A program made the position numbers and the translations under genes. A stretch of DNA of 7,048 bases. It comes from Pseudomonadota bacterium. GTDB lineage: Bacteria; SAR324; XYD2-FULL-50-16; JAHJRI01. The notes under the pieces were generated by a model. The model ran no database searches and was not told the origin of the DNA. It worked only from the letters and a program-made list of their open reading frames with translations. The first letter of the stretch is position 1. The number at the start of each line of letters is the position of its first letter. Below are positions 6,626 through 7,048 of this stretch, one piece after another. The DNA is taken from positions 1 to 7,048 of the forward strand of contig JAKSDL010000761.1 in NCBI GenBank assembly GCA_022360105.1. Direction: 5' to 3'.

Positions 6626-6891
6626 TACCACAACTCCTCCCTGCAATCTTAATGATTACCCCTACGACCTTTTCCTTCGCTTCTATTGGAATATATTCAA
6701 ACTTCCGTGACCGTTCAATCCGCCGGTAAACATGTTTAGCAGCGGCAGCCCCGGATAAGATGATCTGGCTCCATTGTCACCATTTCGTTATCGAATGCTG
6801 CAGAGGATGAAATTCTTTTTTCAACGTCATTTATATGTAGTCCTGTAACATGATACACAGGGGGATTGGTGGGGTTCGGAGTTGCAATGAT
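6615..6891 (-). pseudogene. Possible frameshifted C-terminal remnant of a short-chain dehydrogenase
   Basis: Two overlapping minus-strand reading frames, neither with a proper start, together resemble one protein C-terminus. The upstream frame (6891-6736) reads ...VYHVTGLHINDVEKRISSSA...MVTMEPDHL. The downstream frame (6776 to the TAA at 6617-6615) reads ...SGAAAAKHVYRRIERSRKFE then YIPIEAKEKVVGVIIKIAG. The order 'M-x-P-(D/E)...A..(V/I)YRRIER.R...' followed by a hydrophobic helix is what many short-chain dehydrogenases/reductases show near their end. Joining the two needs one frameshift in the overlap (6738-6776). Nothing like a Rossmann fold precedes it before the edge of the next gene, so it would be truncated as well. 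It ends 11 bases inside the ligase gene, tail to tail. The family call is by eye; chance open frames remain possible. Confidence 0.35.
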
Positions 6892-7026
6892 TCATAATGC
6901 TTTTTATGCCGGAAGAAGATATTATCTATCTGTTGTCAATCATCAATTGAATGGGTTCTGAGCTATCTTGACGCATGTTTAGGGATTATTTATCATCCAA
7001 CTGACTGAACCAAAACAGGAGGAACC
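6626..7026. other. Intergenic stretch after the ligase gene
   Basis: This stretch has no intact gene. Its left part (to about 6891) is covered on the minus strand by the possible dehydrogenase remnant. The right part (about 6892-7010) has no coding or RNA signal that I recognise. I see no strong hairpin plus T run to end the three-gene transcript. The ribosome binding site of the next gene (AGGAGG, 7017-7022) lies at the right end. Confidence 0.5.
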
Positions 7027-7048
7027 ATGATTCACGTGCTTGCTTCGA
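7027..7048 (+). CDS. Start of a gene cut by the right window edge
   Basis: An ATG at 7027 follows a consensus ribosome binding site, AGGAGG at 7017-7022, with four bases between, and opens a frame reading MIHVLAS before the window ends. The strong initiation signal makes this a likely real start. Seven residues are too few to name a family. The opening would fit a small antibiotic-biosynthesis-monooxygenase-type protein (ABM domain), whose members often begin with a similar MI-x-V-x-A strand, but this is only a guess. It lies 401 bases after the ligase gene and so is probably not in that operon. Confidence 0.6.

Noticed and set aside
1..7048. CRISPR arrays, insertion-sequence ends, attachment sites and tandem repeats.
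   Set aside because: Scanning by eye found no regularly spaced repeats, no terminal inverted repeats flanking a transposase, and no tRNA-linked direct repeats.

Overview
The window holds one complete housekeeping gene (pdxJ), one complete three-gene cluster of specialised-metabolism type, two genes cut by the window edges, and three gene-poor gaps. The DNA is moderately AT-rich. The PdxJ protein has the N-terminal signature NLNKIALLRNARG and the phrase ITVHPRQDERHI, a form I associate with Bacteroidota and relatives (FCB group) rather than with proteobacterial PdxJ (NIDHIATLRNARG). The flanking genes, however, have strong Shine-Dalgarno sites, which is not typical of core Bacteroidota. I therefore suggest an FCB-type, probably environmental bacterium, with modest confidence.

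Layout: (1) 1-710, minus strand: the N-terminal 236 codons of a PAS-domain sensor protein that runs off the left edge. (2) 711-1075: divergent intergenic region. (3) 1076-1810, plus: pdxJ, pyridoxine 5'-phosphate synthase. (4) 1811-2313: a 503-base non-coding stretch that probably carries the promoter and leader of the next operon, with a candidate operator and weak hairpins. (5) 2314-6625, plus: three closely spaced genes: a FeeM-like N-acyltransferase (GNAT fold), a B12-binding-like radical SAM enzyme, and an AMP-forming acyl ligase. (6) 6626-7026: no intact gene. Its minus strand carries what looks like the frameshifted C-terminal remnant of a short-chain dehydrogenase. (7) 7027-7048, plus: the first seven codons of a gene with a strong ribosome binding site.

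The three-gene cluster is the notable content. By family logic the ligase activates a carboxylic (probably fatty) acid as an acyl-adenylate and hands it to CoA or a carrier protein. The FeeM-like enzyme then transfers the acyl group to an amine, making an N-acyl amino acid or similar amide. The radical SAM enzyme modifies the head group, the chain or the finished amide. No carrier protein, exporter or regulator is encoded next to them in the window, so the carrier must come from elsewhere or from primary metabolism. The product cannot be read from sequence. This gene trio is my best candidate for a little-described small-molecule (signal or lipid) pathway.
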